A stretch of 64,000 nt of DNA from Ornithinimicrobium sp. F0845 (GTDB lineage: Bacteria > Actinomycetota > Actinomycetes > Actinomycetales > Dermatophilaceae), in contig NZ_JALKAL010000018.1 in assembly GCF_023015765.1 (NCBI RefSeq), positions 27,400 to 91,399 of the forward strand, in the 5' to 3' direction. Every line of letters begins with the position of its first letter. The first letter of the stretch is position 1. Shown in pieces: positions 1 to 8,179 of this stretch. A program made the position numbers and the translations under genes. The notes beneath the pieces were generated by a model. That model saw nothing but the letters and a program-made list of their open reading frames with translations. It was not told the origin of the DNA and searched no databases.

Positions 1-219
1 CACGCGGAGGCCGGTGTCACCTGCCTCCAGGAACACCTGGAACGAGAAGACCCTCTCGACGTTGCTGGTCAAGGGCACGACGGTGATGACGCCTCGCCCG
101 TGGCGTGCGGCGCTGGCGTTGGCCCGGTCGTTGCTCACCAGCACAGCGGGCCTCCGCTTGCTCGCCCCACTGCCCCGGACCGGCTCCAGGTCGGTGAGCC
201 TGATCTCACCGCGGAGCAT
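1..219 (-). CDS. MazF/PemK-family toxin, C-terminus beyond the window edge
   Basis: Seventy-three codons are visible before the window ends. The reading [20 protein letters not shown], then [13 protein letters not shown] and [10 protein letters not shown], is the N-terminal beta-barrel signature of MazF/PemK ribosome-independent mRNA interferases (GEI..xDLxPxxGSE, RPxLVVSND, VxPLTS). Its ATG at 217-219 overlaps the last 14 nt of the upstream ribbon-helix-helix gene, the usual toxin-antitoxin coupling. The catalytic Arg of the PxRGSE-type loop is present as PVRGSG. Family members are usually about 110 residues, so roughly a third is missing. Whether the toxin is intact cannot be judged from this window. 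Confidence 0.85.
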   Translation of the reverse strand, partial: MLRGEIRLTDLEPVRGSGASKRRPAVLVSNDRANASAARHGRGVITVVPLTSNVERVFSFQVFLEAGDTGLRV

Positions 220-436
220 CCGCCAGCCCGTCCGCGGCCGTGGCCGACCAGGCGTCTGCGTCGCCTGACTCCTGCCACTCCTCCCACGCTGCCGCGTAGT
301 CCTCCTCGAGCTGCGGGTCGTCCAGCAGGCGGATCGCGTGCTGGATCACCGCGGACCGCGACGTCAGGCCGGTCGCGCGGGCATAGGCGTCCAGCGCGGC
401 CACCTCCGCGGGCGACAGGCTGATGCTGAGCTTCAT
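206..436 (-). CDS. Ribbon-helix-helix antitoxin (MazE/CopG-like)
   Basis: A 76-residue protein opening [20 protein letters not shown], a typical RHH beta-strand followed by helix [18 protein letters not shown] is helix B, and an acidic Trp-rich tail ([16 protein letters not shown]) is the kind that wraps MazF. It lies directly upstream of the MazF-like toxin with a 14-nt overlap, so it is the first gene of a type II toxin-antitoxin operon. The RHH domain should bind its own promoter, in the 80-bp gap shared with the divergent P450 gene. The family is clear from order and fold signature; substrate specificity of the toxin is unknown. Confidence 0.85.
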   Translation of the reverse strand: MKLSISLSPAEVAALDAYARATGLTSRSAVIQHAIRLLDDPQLEEDYAAAWEEWQESGDADAWSATAADGLADAPR

Positions 437-516
437 GCCGTGATGCTACCGCAGGCCCTACTCAGGTGCTACCGCGTGACGGACAGCGTCCCGGACCACC
501 CGCGTACCATCTGGTC

Positions 517-1743
517 ATGGAGCCCACCGCCCGCTTCCTCGACCTGGCCGACCCGACCTTCGACGTCACGAGTCCCACCGTCCTCCAGGCCCGTGAGGAG
601 TCCTTCTGGGCGCGCACCAGTTACGGACACGCCGTCCTGCGGCACGCCGAGGTGACGGCGCTGCTCAAGGACCGACGGTTCCGGCAGGGCAACGCCCGGT
701 GGCCGGCACAGAACGGCATCCACTCCGGGATGTTCAGCGACTGGTGGCACAAGGTCCTGCTGTCGTTGGAGGGCGAGGAGCACCTGCGGCTGCGTCGACT
801 CCTCAACCCCGCGTTCAAGCAGCAGGTCATCGCCGCGATGGTGCCCGGCTTCGCCGAGCTGGCGCACGAGCTCGTCGACGGGTTCAGCGAGCGCGGCCGG
901 GTGGAGTTCATCTCCGAGTTCGCCGAGCCCTACTCCTCGCGGGTGCTCTGCCGGCTCATCGGGCTCCCCGAGGAGGAGTGGGCTCAGGTGGCGCGCTGGG
1001 CGGACGACCTGGGCAAGTGCTTCGGCGTCCGGATCAAGGAGGACCTGCCCCGCATCGAGGCGGCGCTGGAGGGCCTCTACGGCTACTGCGACGAGGTCGT
1101 CCGGGACCGGACGGCACACCCTCGCGACGACCTGGTCTCGGACCTGGTGCGCCACCAGCAGGACGGCAGGCTGTCCGCGGAGGAGCTGTCGGTCGCGCTG
1201 GTCTTCCTGGTGTTCGCCGGCATGGAGACCACGCGCAACCAGCTCGGCCTCGCCCTGCAGACGCTCTTCGCCCACCCCGGCCAGTGGGAGCTGCTGGCGC
1301 AGCGCCCGGACCTGGGGCGCAACGCCGTCGAGGAGGTCATGCGGGTCAACCCGACGGTCACCTGGATCACCCGGGAGGCGTTGGAGGACGTCGACCTCGG
1401 TGAGGGCCTGGTGCTGCGCCCGGGGGACATCGTCCAGGTGCTGTCCCACAGCGCCGGCACCGACCCGCGGGCCCAGCCGGACCCGTCCTTCGACATCGCC
1501 GTCGAGCACCCGATGCACATGGGTTTCGGCGGCGGCATGCACCACTGCCTGGGCCACTGGGTGGCCCGGATGGACATGGCCGTGGCCCTGCCGATCCTGG
1601 CCGCCCGGATGCCCGATGCCCGGGCGGACGGCGCGGGCGAGTGGCTGCCGGTCTCGGGCAACACCGGGGCGATCCGCTACCCGATCGCCTTCACGCCGAC
1701 GCCGAGGGTTGCCCGGCCGACAGCGGAACCCGTGCCGCAGTGA
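517..1743 (+). CDS. Cytochrome P450
   Basis: A 408-residue soluble bacterial P450 (monooxygenase; substrate unknown). Visible motifs are the I-helix oxygen-activation sequence AGMETTRNQ, the K-helix ExxR as EEVMR, and the heme loop FGGGMHHCLGHWVAR with the thiolate Cys. The loop departs slightly from FGxGxHxCxGxxLAR, with Met-His before the Cys-proximal His and Trp-Val in place of the usual Leu. I chose the ATG at 517 because the protein then begins MEPTARFLDLADP, a normal bacterial P450 N-terminus. No Shine-Dalgarno precedes it, but a TACCAT -10-like hexamer at 505-510 does, so the transcript may be leaderless. No ferredoxin or reductase gene is adjacent, so redox partners must be encoded elsewhere. 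Confidence 0.93.
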   Translation: MEPTARFLDLADPTFDVTSPTVLQAREESFWARTSYGHAVLRHAEVTALLKDRRFRQGNARWPAQNGIHSGMFSDWWHKVLLSLEGEEHLRLRRLLNPAFKQQVIAAMVPGFAELAHELVDGFSERGRVEFISEFAEPYSSRVLCRLIGLPEEEWAQVARWADDLGKCFGVRIKEDLPRIEAALEGLYGYCDEVVRDRTAHPRDDLVSDLVRHQQDGRLSAEELSVALVFLVFAGMETTRNQLGLALQTLFAHPGQWELLAQRPDLGRNAVEEVMRVNPTVTWITREALEDVDLGEGLVLRPGDIVQVLSHSAGTDPRAQPDPSFDIAVEHPMHMGFGGGMHHCLGHWVARMDMAVALPILAARMPDARADGAGEWLPVSGNTGAIRYPIAFTPTPRVARPTAEPVPQ

Positions 1744-1752
1744 GCGACGCGG

Positions 1753-2856
1753 TCAGCCCACGAGCCCGGTGGCCCCGAAGGCCAGGCCCAGCAGATAGGT
1801 GACGACGGCGGCGCCGTAGCCGATCGCCAGCTGGCGCAGTGCGCGCCGCAGGGGCGATGCGCCAGACAGCAGACCGACCACACTGCCGGTGATCATCAGC
1901 GCCACGCCCACCAGCACGGCCGCGACGGCCAGCGCGGCATAACCGGACATGCCGAAGAGGAAGGGCAGCACGGGGATCAGGGCACCGCTGGCGAAGAACG
2001 CGAAGCTGGACGAGGCGGCGCCGACCGCGCTGCCCATCGCCTCCTCCCGGTCGACGTCGACCTCGGCGTCCGGCATCGCACCTGAGGGGACCGCCCGCTC
2101 CGGATGGCCGTGCACCGCGGACATCACCTCGCGCGCCTTGACGGAGGCCTCTCCCGGGCTCATGCCGCGCGAGCGGTAGACGAGCATCAGCTCGTTCTCC
2201 TCGAGGTCGAGCTCGGACAGCGCGTCCCTGGCCCCGTCACTGGTGCGCGAGGCCGCCAGCAGCTCGCGCGCGGACTGCACCGAGATGTACTCCCCCGCTC
2301 CCATCGACAGCGCACCGGCCAGCAGGCCCGCGATGCCCGCCGCCAGGACGACGCCCGGCCCCGCGCCGGTCCCCGCCATGCCCATCACCAAGGCGAGGTT
2401 GGAGACCAGCCCGTCGTTCGCGCCGAACACGGCGGCCCGGAAGTTGCCGGTCATCTGGGCCCTGCCGCGGGCCGCGAGCCCGCGCAGGACCTCCTCGTGG
2501 ATCATCTCGTCGGCGGCCATCTGCGGGGTGGCGGCGGCCTCGGCGAAGTATGGCGTGCGGGACTCCGCGTTCTGCGCGAGCGCCAGCACGAAGACCGAGC
2601 CGAACCGCTGGGCGAGGGCCCCGAGCGCCCGGTTGCGGAAGCCGGCACGCACCGGCTTGCCAACCTCGTCCCCCAGCAGGTCGACCCAGTGCTGCTCGTG
2701 GCGCTTCTCAGCCTCCGCCAGTCCGAGCAGGATCTCGCGCTCCTCACCCTCGCGGCGCTCCGCCAGGTTGCGGTAGACCTGGGCCTCCGCACGCTCGTCG
2801 GCGAGATAGCGGCGCCACCGGCGGGCGTCCTGGGGCGAGGGGGTCAGACTGCTCAT
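1753..2856 (-). CDS. Ferritin-like domain fused to VIT1/CCC1-type metal transporter
   Basis: A 367-residue membrane protein. Residues 1-140 form a rubrerythrin/ferritin-like helical domain with E/H metal ligands (DERAEAQVYRNLAERREGEE, EAEKRHEQHW, DEMIHEEVLRGL). Residues 150-367 are a VIT1/CCC1-like transporter domain (FGANDGLVSNLALVMG, GAGEYISVQSARELL), with about five membrane segments in hydrophobic blocks. VIT1/CCC1 proteins move Fe2+ or Mn2+ out of the cytoplasm or into compartments. The ferritin-like part probably binds or senses the metal, as in the membrane-bound ferritins (MbfA) of other bacteria. It converges closely on the P450 gene (9-nt gap). Confidence 0.9.
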   Translation of the reverse strand: MSSLTPSPQDARRWRRYLADERAEAQVYRNLAERREGEEREILLGLAEAEKRHEQHWVDLLGDEVGKPVRAGFRNRALGALAQRFGSVFVLALAQNAESRTPYFAEAAATPQMAADEMIHEEVLRGLAARGRAQMTGNFRAAVFGANDGLVSNLALVMGMAGTGAGPGVVLAAGIAGLLAGALSMGAGEYISVQSARELLAASRTSDGARDALSELDLEENELMLVYRSRGMSPGEASVKAREVMSAVHGHPERAVPSGAMPDAEVDVDREEAMGSAVGAASSSFAFFASGALIPVLPFLFGMSGYAALAVAAVLVGVALMITGSVVGLLSGASPLRRALRQLAIGYGAAVVTYLLGLAFGATGLVG

Positions 2857-2962
2857 GGTGCCCCAGCCTAAGGACGGTCGGGGCAGAAGCTCTCATCCGG
2901 GGGCGGAGGCAGGCGGCGACCTTGCCGGGCGGGTGAGGGTGCACCGGCCCTGGGCCGTGACG

Positions 2963-3442
2963 TCAGCCGACCGACGGCTGCTCGCTGGAGCCGGAGGAGC
3001 TTCCCTCGTCGGTGAAGAAGCTGAGCTGTCCGTTGGCCTCCAGCACCGCCAGCTTGATGTCGGCGGTCCGCTCGATCCCCTGTCCCCGGCACGCGGCCAA
3101 CAGGTCATCGAGCCCGAGTCGCTCGCGACGCAGCACCTCATGCAGCAGCTCACCGTCCTTGGCCACGACGACGGGGACCCCGTGGGTGACCTGGGCCGGC
3201 CCGCGCCACCGGGAGTTGACCCAGGAGACGCTGATGGTCAGCACCGCCATGGTGCCGACCGCCAGGATCGCGGCGGTCGCCGAGTAGTCCTGCCCGATGA
3301 CCCCCTCGGCCACCAGGTCCCCCATCGTGATGAAGAGGATCAGCTCGAAGGAGCTGAGCTCACCCAGGGTCGAGCGCCCGGCCAGCCGGGTGACGCACCA
3401 CAGCAGGATGAAGATCACCGCGGCGCGGATGACGATGTCCAT
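2963..3442 (-). CDS. DUF421 (YetF-like) membrane protein
   Basis: A 159-residue protein with two to three N-terminal membrane segments (MDIVIRAAVIFILLWCVTRL, FELILFITMGDLVAEGVIG, AILAVGTMAVLTISVSW) and a cytoplasmic DUF421 domain containing PVVVAKDGELLHEVLRRERL and DDLLAACRGQGI. This matches the length and order of the YetF/YdfR family, whose biochemical function is unknown. The C-terminus ends in a Ser/Gly-rich tail. The next gene upstream (3478-3993) lies 35 nt away on the same strand and is probably co-transcribed. Family assignment is firm; the function is not. Confidence 0.88.
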   Translation of the reverse strand: MDIVIRAAVIFILLWCVTRLAGRSTLGELSSFELILFITMGDLVAEGVIGQDYSATAAILAVGTMAVLTISVSWVNSRWRGPAQVTHGVPVVVAKDGELLHEVLRRERLGLDDLLAACRGQGIERTADIKLAVLEANGQLSFFTDEGSSSGSSEQPSVG

Positions 3443-3477
3443 GAGGCCTCCGGATTCGTGGAATGACCGCCGAGCGG

Positions 3478-3993
3478 TCAGGGGAACAGGACGGTGCGGA
3501 AGGACAGCGGGTCGACCGGCTCACCGTCCACGACGACGGCGAGCTCTCCCGAGCGGGCCCGCAGGGCGTTGGGCTGGATGTAGGCGTCGAAGTCGATGAC
3601 CATCACCGGCTGCCCCTCGGTGGCGAAGGTGAGGTAGACCCACTCACCGTCTCGGGTCATCTCGGTGGCCTCCGGGTACCACCCCTGGGTCTCGAACATG
3701 TCGAGGTACTCCCCGGTGAGTGCGAGCGTCACCTCGGGGTCGAGACCCTCCGGCCTGGTGACCGTGATCTCGAACGGGACATCCATCCCCGGACGGGCGC
3801 TCTCGGCATACTCCAGCCGCAGGTGGTGACCATCAGCGGCCGGTCCCTCCACGACCCCCTCGCGGTCCCCCAGGAAACCGAAGACGCCGGCGGCGACAAA
3901 CAGGACGAGGAGGCCGAATCCACCCCGGCGCCAGAGAAGCGACCGCGGACCGGCCGAGGCCGGCCGCACCCCGTCAAGGGTTGACTGTGACAT
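3478..3993 (-). CDS. Single-pass membrane protein of unknown function next to DUF421
   Basis: A 171-residue protein with a short basic N-terminus, one transmembrane helix (FGLLVLFVAAGVFGFLGD, residues 27-44) and an extracytoplasmic domain of about 120 residues. That domain is predicted to be beta-rich (HHLRLEYAESARPGMDVPFE, VTLALTGEYLDMF) and resembles an immunoglobulin-like or FixH-like sandwich. It precedes the DUF421 gene by 35 nt on the same strand, so the two are likely one transcription unit at the cell envelope. I do not recognise a named family with certainty. It contains one AGTATGCC motif, at 3807-3814, read as a Glu-Tyr-Ala triplet. Confidence 0.8.
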   Translation of the reverse strand: MSQSTLDGVRPASAGPRSLLWRRGGFGLLVLFVAAGVFGFLGDREGVVEGPAADGHHLRLEYAESARPGMDVPFEITVTRPEGLDPEVTLALTGEYLDMFETQGWYPEATEMTRDGEWVYLTFATEGQPVMVIDFDAYIQPNALRARSGELAVVVDGEPVDPLSFRTVLFP

Positions 3994-4067
3994 ACCCCGT
4001 GTCTACACCTTCCCGCGCGGTCCGGCACGGCGGACGAGCGCGGGTGGACGGGCCCTAGAGTCAGGGG

Positions 4068-4817
4068 ATGAGTAGCTCCGCCCCCGGCGCCGCGGTGAGC
4101 CGTCTCGAGGTGCCCCGCACCTACAACTTCCGCGCGGTCGCACCCCGCGCTCTGACCCCCGGGCGCCTCTACCGCTCCGACGCCCTGCACCGGCTGTCCC
4201 GAGCCGGGCGACGGCGGCTGGCCGACCTCGGGATCCGGGTCGTGATCGACCTGCGCTCCGACTTCGACCGCAGGATCGGCGGGCGCGACCGGCTGCGGGG
4301 CACGGGCGCGGAACGCGTGGCCATCCCCATCTCCGGCGCGTCGCCGGGGACCGACCCCGGCAGTCTCGACCTGCGCGGGGTCTATCGCTCCATCCTGACC
4401 CACCATCGCGACGACCTGGCGACGGCCATCCGGACCATCGCCGCAGCCGACGGGCCCGTGCTGGTGCACTGCACCGCGGGCAAGGACCGGACCGGCCTGG
4501 TGGTGGCCCTGGTGCTCACGGCGGTCGGCGTGGACGAGGAGACCGTCGTCGCGGACTACGCCGCCACCCAGGCCAACCTCGCCGGCGAGTGGACCGAGAC
4601 CATGCTGCGCAAGGTGCGGCGATTCCGGGTGCCGGTCACCGACAACCTGTTCGAGGTGATGGCGCACTCCCCCGCGTCCGTGCTGCGCGACACCCTCGCC
4701 TGGCTGGAGGACGAGCACGGGGGCGTCAGGAGCTACCTGGACACGGCGGGCGTCGACGACGCCGTCGTCGACCGGCTGCGACGCGCCCTGCTGCCCGCGG
4801 CCGAGATGGGTGGATGA
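4068..4817 (+). CDS. Tyrosine phosphatase (Tyr_phosphatase3 family)
   Basis: A 249-residue protein of the bacterial dual-specificity-like phosphatase family. The P-loop VHCTAGKDRTG (CX5R, residues about 134-144) gives the nucleophilic Cys and phosphate-binding Arg. The N-terminal block YNFRAVAPRALTPGRLYRSD and IDLRSDFDRR (carrying the likely general-acid Asp) are hallmarks of PF13350-type enzymes. Substrates may be phosphotyrosine proteins or phosphoinositides, as for related mycobacterial enzymes; that is inference. The TGA stop at 4815-4817 sits inside the P1 helix sequence of the convergent RNase P RNA gene, an overlap of about 9 bp. No partner kinase is nearby. Confidence 0.9.
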   Translation: MSSSAPGAAVSRLEVPRTYNFRAVAPRALTPGRLYRSDALHRLSRAGRRRLADLGIRVVIDLRSDFDRRIGGRDRLRGTGAERVAIPISGASPGTDPGSLDLRGVYRSILTHHRDDLATAIRTIAAADGPVLVHCTAGKDRTGLVVALVLTAVGVDEETVVADYAATQANLAGEWTETMLRKVRRFRVPVTDNLFEVMAHSPASVLRDTLAWLEDEHGGVRSYLDTAGVDDAVVDRLRRALLPAAEMGG

Positions 4818-5200
4818 GTCGGTCGATACGCCGGGTCCTGTCCCGTCGCGCCGTTGCCGGCACTGCGACGGTGGCGACCATCCATCTCGGGTGACCGTTG
4901 CCGGCCACCTCTAGCGGTCTACCCGCACGCTCGGGCGGGCCGCCCTCAGACGCGTGCTGTCTGACCTTGCTCCCGGTGGGGTTTACCTAGCCGCGCCGGT
5001 CACCCGGCGCGCTGGTGGTCTCTTACACCACCCTTTCACCCTTACCTCCGGCCGGGGCCGGGGGCGGTCTGCTTTCTGTGGCACTGTCCCGCGGGTCACC
5101 CCGGGTGGCCGTTAGCCACCACCGTGCCCTGTGGAGCCCGGACGTTCCTCGGCGAGTCCCCGAAGGGCTCGACGCGGCCGCCTGACCGACTCATCCACCG
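4809..5200 (-). ncRNA. rnpB: RNase P RNA (rnpB), bacterial class A
   Basis: Read on the minus strand, this stretch of about 390 nt has the conserved blocks of RNase P RNA. GAGGAACGTCCGGGCTCCAC lies near the 5' end, followed by CAGGGTGAAAGGG-like P10-P12 elements (GGTAAGGGTGAAAGGGTGG) and GGCTAGGTAAACCCCACC with GAGCAAGG. GGGTAGACCGC lies in the 3' part. The ends pair perfectly as P1: 5184-5199 with 4809-4824, 16 bp. The 3' end overlaps the stop codon of the convergent phosphatase gene. The mature ends are set from P1 and may be off by a few nucleotides. It provides the catalytic RNA for tRNA 5' maturation. Confidence 0.95.
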
Positions 5201-5259
5201 GTCCAGTCTACGTGCTCCTGACGAGGCAGTATGCCGAGTGGCCGGGGCCGGTAGGTCCC

Positions 5260-6666
5260 TCACCCCATCCGGTGGTCGGTGTGCTCCTTGACCCGCACCA
5301 TCGCCAGGGCGCCGGCGGCCAGGATGAGCACGATGCCGAGGATGCCCCAGTACTGGGTGTTCTCCTCCCCGGTGACGCGGGCGCCGAGCCAGATCCCGAC
5401 GCCGAAGGCCGCCGGGGAGAGGAAGGACACCACCCGACCGGTCGTGGCGTAGAGCCCGAAGATCTCGCCGCTCTTCCCCTCCGGGATGAGCCGGGCCAGG
5501 AACGACCGCGAGGCGGCCTGGGCCGGCCCGACGAAGACCGTCAGTCCCAGACCCAGGACCCAGAAGACCGTCTTGCCCCCGTCGTGGAGGACGAAGATCA
5601 GCAGTCCCAGGACGACCAGGGCCGCGAGGGACAGCAGGATGACCTTCTTCGGCCCGATGCGGTCGTCGAGCAGTCCGAAGGCGATGGTGGCGACACCGGC
5701 CACGATGTTGGCGGCGGCGCCGAAGATGATCACCTCACCGGCGCTCATCCCGAACGTCCCCGCGGCCAGCACCGCGCCGAAGGCGAAGACACCGGCCAGC
5801 CCGTCGCGGAAGAGCGCCGAGGCCAGCAGGAACCAGACGGTGTGGCGCGAGGTGCTCCACAGGCGCCGGATCGTCCCGAAGAGCAGCCGGTAGGAGTCCA
5901 CGACACCCACCCGGGGTGCCCGCTCCACCGGTCGGTCCTTGAGGGAGACCAGCGCCGGGATGGTGAACAGCGCGATCCAGATGCCGCACATGAGCATCGA
6001 GACGCGGATGTCCATCCCGTCCTCGCCCGTCACCCCGAACAGGCCGACCTCGGGCTGGATGAACAGGAAGTACATCACCAGCAGAGCGACGATGCCGCCG
6101 AGATAGCCGAAGCCCCAGCCGTAGCCGGACACCCGCCCGATCGTCCGGGGCGTGGCCACCTGCTCGATCGTGGAGTTGTAGTTCACCCCGGCGATCTCGG
6201 ACACGACGGAGCCGATCCCCAGCAGCACGAGGCCCAGGACCAGGTAGCCGGGGTCGGCCCGCACGAAGAACAGGCTGGCGGCGATGAGTGCCAGGAGCCA
6301 GGTCTGCCACCGCAGGTTGCGCACGGTGCGTCCGGAGCGGTCCGAGTTCTGGCCGAGGACGGGGGCGAGCACTGCGACGAAGAACCCGGAGATCGCCGTG
6401 AAGATGGCCAGCATCTGGGAGGTGTGGTTGGTTGACCCGAAGCTCTCGCTCGTGAGGTAGACCGCGAAGACGAAGGTCGTGATGACGGTGTTCCACGGCT
6501 GGGCCCCCCAGTCCCAGAACGCCCACGCCGTGATCTTGCCCTTGGACGCCCCGCCCGAGGCCTCCAGGGCGGTGGTGGTCTCGTCGGGGTCGAAGGACGG
6601 GGCGATCGCCGGGTCGACCGGCCCGTCTCCCGGGCCGGTGCCGGTGGTGTCATCGCGCGTGCTCAC
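5260..6666 (-). CDS. MFS permease, UMF1/Atg22-like
   Basis: A 468-residue transporter with 11-12 hydrophobic segments and a 45-residue hydrophilic N-terminus. Diagnostic features of the UMF1 (vacuole effluxer Atg22-like) family are AWAFWDWGAQPWNTVITTF at the first helix, GQNSDRSGRTV as the loop 2-3 motif, and GPAQAASRSFLARLIPEGKSGEIFGLY late in the protein. Fungal Atg22 exports amino acids from the vacuole; bacterial substrates are not established. The start is a GTG at 6666. An AGTATGCC motif lies in each flanking gap (5228, 6761). It is transcribed alone. Confidence 0.9.
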   Translation of the reverse strand: MSTRDDTTGTGPGDGPVDPAIAPSFDPDETTTALEASGGASKGKITAWAFWDWGAQPWNTVITTFVFAVYLTSESFGSTNHTSQMLAIFTAISGFFVAVLAPVLGQNSDRSGRTVRNLRWQTWLLALIAASLFFVRADPGYLVLGLVLLGIGSVVSEIAGVNYNSTIEQVATPRTIGRVSGYGWGFGYLGGIVALLVMYFLFIQPEVGLFGVTGEDGMDIRVSMLMCGIWIALFTIPALVSLKDRPVERAPRVGVVDSYRLLFGTIRRLWSTSRHTVWFLLASALFRDGLAGVFAFGAVLAAGTFGMSAGEVIIFGAAANIVAGVATIAFGLLDDRIGPKKVILLSLAALVVLGLLIFVLHDGGKTVFWVLGLGLTVFVGPAQAASRSFLARLIPEGKSGEIFGLYATTGRVVSFLSPAAFGVGIWLGARVTGEENTQYWGILGIVLILAAGALAMVRVKEHTDHRMG

Positions 6667-6748
6667 ACCAGAGACCGTATTGCCCCGGGCACCGGATCAG
6701 GTGCTGAACCCGCCGAGTTCACCCAGCGGACACCCGTCCCCCGGTGGT

Positions 6749-7447
6749 TCAGGCGGCGGCAGTATGCCGATCGGCCAGGTCCGCGAGGATCGTCGCCAGC
6801 TCCTGGGGCGTGCTGGTCATCGGCCAGTGACCACTGTCGATATCGACGTAGTCCAGCGCGGTGGCGGCCGCCAGCTCGGGCAGGTCGCCGGAGGCGATCC
6901 ACTCCCGGGCTTCGTCGGGCCCGAACTCGGGACAGATCAGGGTGACGGGCACCGCGGACCGGCGCGGATCGGCATACTGCACCGTGCCACTGCTCACGCC
7001 GACGGGGACCGGCACCATCGCCGCCTCCATCCGCGCCCGGGTCGCCTCGTCCAGATCCGCAAAGTCCGGCCCCTCGAACGCCTCCCAGCCGGGGAAGGCC
7101 ATCTGCCCGTCCACCGGCTCGAAGAAATCGGCATAGGTGGTGCCGTCGCTGGGGGGGAAGCCGCCGATCAGCCCGACCCCAGCGACCCGGTCCGGCCGTC
7201 GGTCCGCGGCGAGCCAGGCGAGCGTCGCAGCCGCCGAGTGACCGATGACCAGCGGTTTCCCGTCCGTCCCGTCCACCGCCGCGAGCACGGTCGCCACCTG
7301 GTCCTCGAACGTTGCCAGCTGGTTGCCGTCGCCCTGACCCGGCAGCGCCAGCGGCACCACCCGGTGTCCCCGCGCCCGCACGCCCTCGGCGACCTCACGC
7401 CATACGTCCGCGGTGAGCCACAGGCCACCGATGAGGATCACATCCAT
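6749..7447 (-). CDS. Alpha/beta hydrolase
   Basis: A 232-residue hydrolase starting MDVILIGGLWLTADVW. The nucleophile elbow is GHSAAA (Ser about residue 79), and the C-terminal catalytic His is in DSGHWPMTSTP. The acid residue is probably in the ICPEFGPDE region. The oxyanion loop is the GGLW segment, as in small esterase-like Abhydrolase_6 proteins. I chose the ATG at 7447 rather than longer upstream reading because GGGAGATGGAG lies just before it and homology-like sequence begins there. The divergent FMN reductase gene starts 135 nt away. The substrate is unknown. Confidence 0.85.
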   Translation of the reverse strand: MDVILIGGLWLTADVWREVAEGVRARGHRVVPLALPGQGDGNQLATFEDQVATVLAAVDGTDGKPLVIGHSAAATLAWLAADRRPDRVAGVGLIGGFPPSDGTTYADFFEPVDGQMAFPGWEAFEGPDFADLDEATRARMEAAMVPVPVGVSSGTVQYADPRRSAVPVTLICPEFGPDEAREWIASGDLPELAAATALDYVDIDSGHWPMTSTPQELATILADLADRHTAAA

Positions 7448-7582
7448 CGCTGCTCCATCTCCCTGTCGTCTCGTCCCGACCACCGTAGAGGCCGACCCGG
7501 ACGGTCTGCTTCCGGGAAGACTCGGGCGCGCTCCACCGCGGCTTCGGCCAGGATGGGAGCTGCACCCGAGACGAGGAGAGAC

Positions 7583-8143
7583 ATGAAGATTGCCATCATC
7601 ATCGGATCCGTGCGTGACGACCGGAAGGGCGACGACGTGGGCAGCTGGCTGAGCAAGCTGGCTCAGGCCCGGGACGGCGCGGCGACCTATGAGCTCGTGG
7701 ACCTGCGCCAGTTCGACCTGCCGGTGCTGACCTCGGCGACGGTGCCCGGCGCGGCGAACCGGCAGTATGACGACGAGCGCGTCACCCGGTGGGGCCAGGT
7801 GGTCGACGGGTACGACGGGTTCGTCTTCGTCACGCCCGAGTACAACCACGGGGTGCCGGGCGGCTTCAAGAACGCCTTCGACGTGATCTACCCGGAGTGG
7901 GTCAAGAAGGCCGTCGCCTTCGTCTCCTACGGCGCGATGTCCGGCGCCCGTGCGGTCGAGGCCTGGCGCATCGTCGTCGCCAACGCGGACATGTACGACA
8001 TCCGCACGCAGGTGGCGCTGAGCACCTTCACCGAGTTCGACGGGGAGACCTTCACGCCGGCCGACCGCAACGCCGACGAGGCGGCCGACCTGTTCGACTC
8101 GCTGGAGGCGGCCACCCGGGCCATGGCGACGCTGCGCGGCTGA
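7583..8143 (+). CDS. NADPH-dependent FMN reductase / azoreductase-like flavoprotein
   Basis: A 186-residue flavodoxin-like protein beginning MKIAIIIGSVRDDRKG. The GSxRxxRxG segment binds the FMN phosphate. TPEYNHGVPGGFKNAFD is the family's signature (PEYNxSxPGxLKNAID) at the flavin ring, and FVSYGAMSGARAVE completes the fold. It matches the usual 180-190 residues of the NADPH-dependent FMN reductase family, which reduces flavins, quinones or azo dyes. GAGGAGAG precedes the ATG at good spacing. It is divergent from the hydrolase gene and appears monocistronic. Confidence 0.92.
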   Translation: MKIAIIIGSVRDDRKGDDVGSWLSKLAQARDGAATYELVDLRQFDLPVLTSATVPGAANRQYDDERVTRWGQVVDGYDGFVFVTPEYNHGVPGGFKNAFDVIYPEWVKKAVAFVSYGAMSGARAVEAWRIVVANADMYDIRTQVALSTFTEFDGETFTPADRNADEAADLFDSLEAATRAMATLRG

Positions 8144-8179
8144 GGGCCTGGCCTGCCGGTCGACGGACCGACCCGCCCC

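Noticed and set aside
469..1557. Long minus-strand frame across the P450 gene
   Set aside because: It is antisense to a protein with all P450 motifs and shows Arg/Gly/Pro-rich composition typical of a high-GC shadow frame.
2942..2959. Bulged hairpin downstream of the DUF421 gene as a terminator
   Set aside because: The stem is short with a bulge and a 2-nt loop; not enough to call.
5131..6435. 434-codon plus-strand frame over rnpB and the MFS gene
   Set aside because: It is antisense to a clear multi-helix transporter and runs through RNase P RNA; low-complexity composition and no domain.
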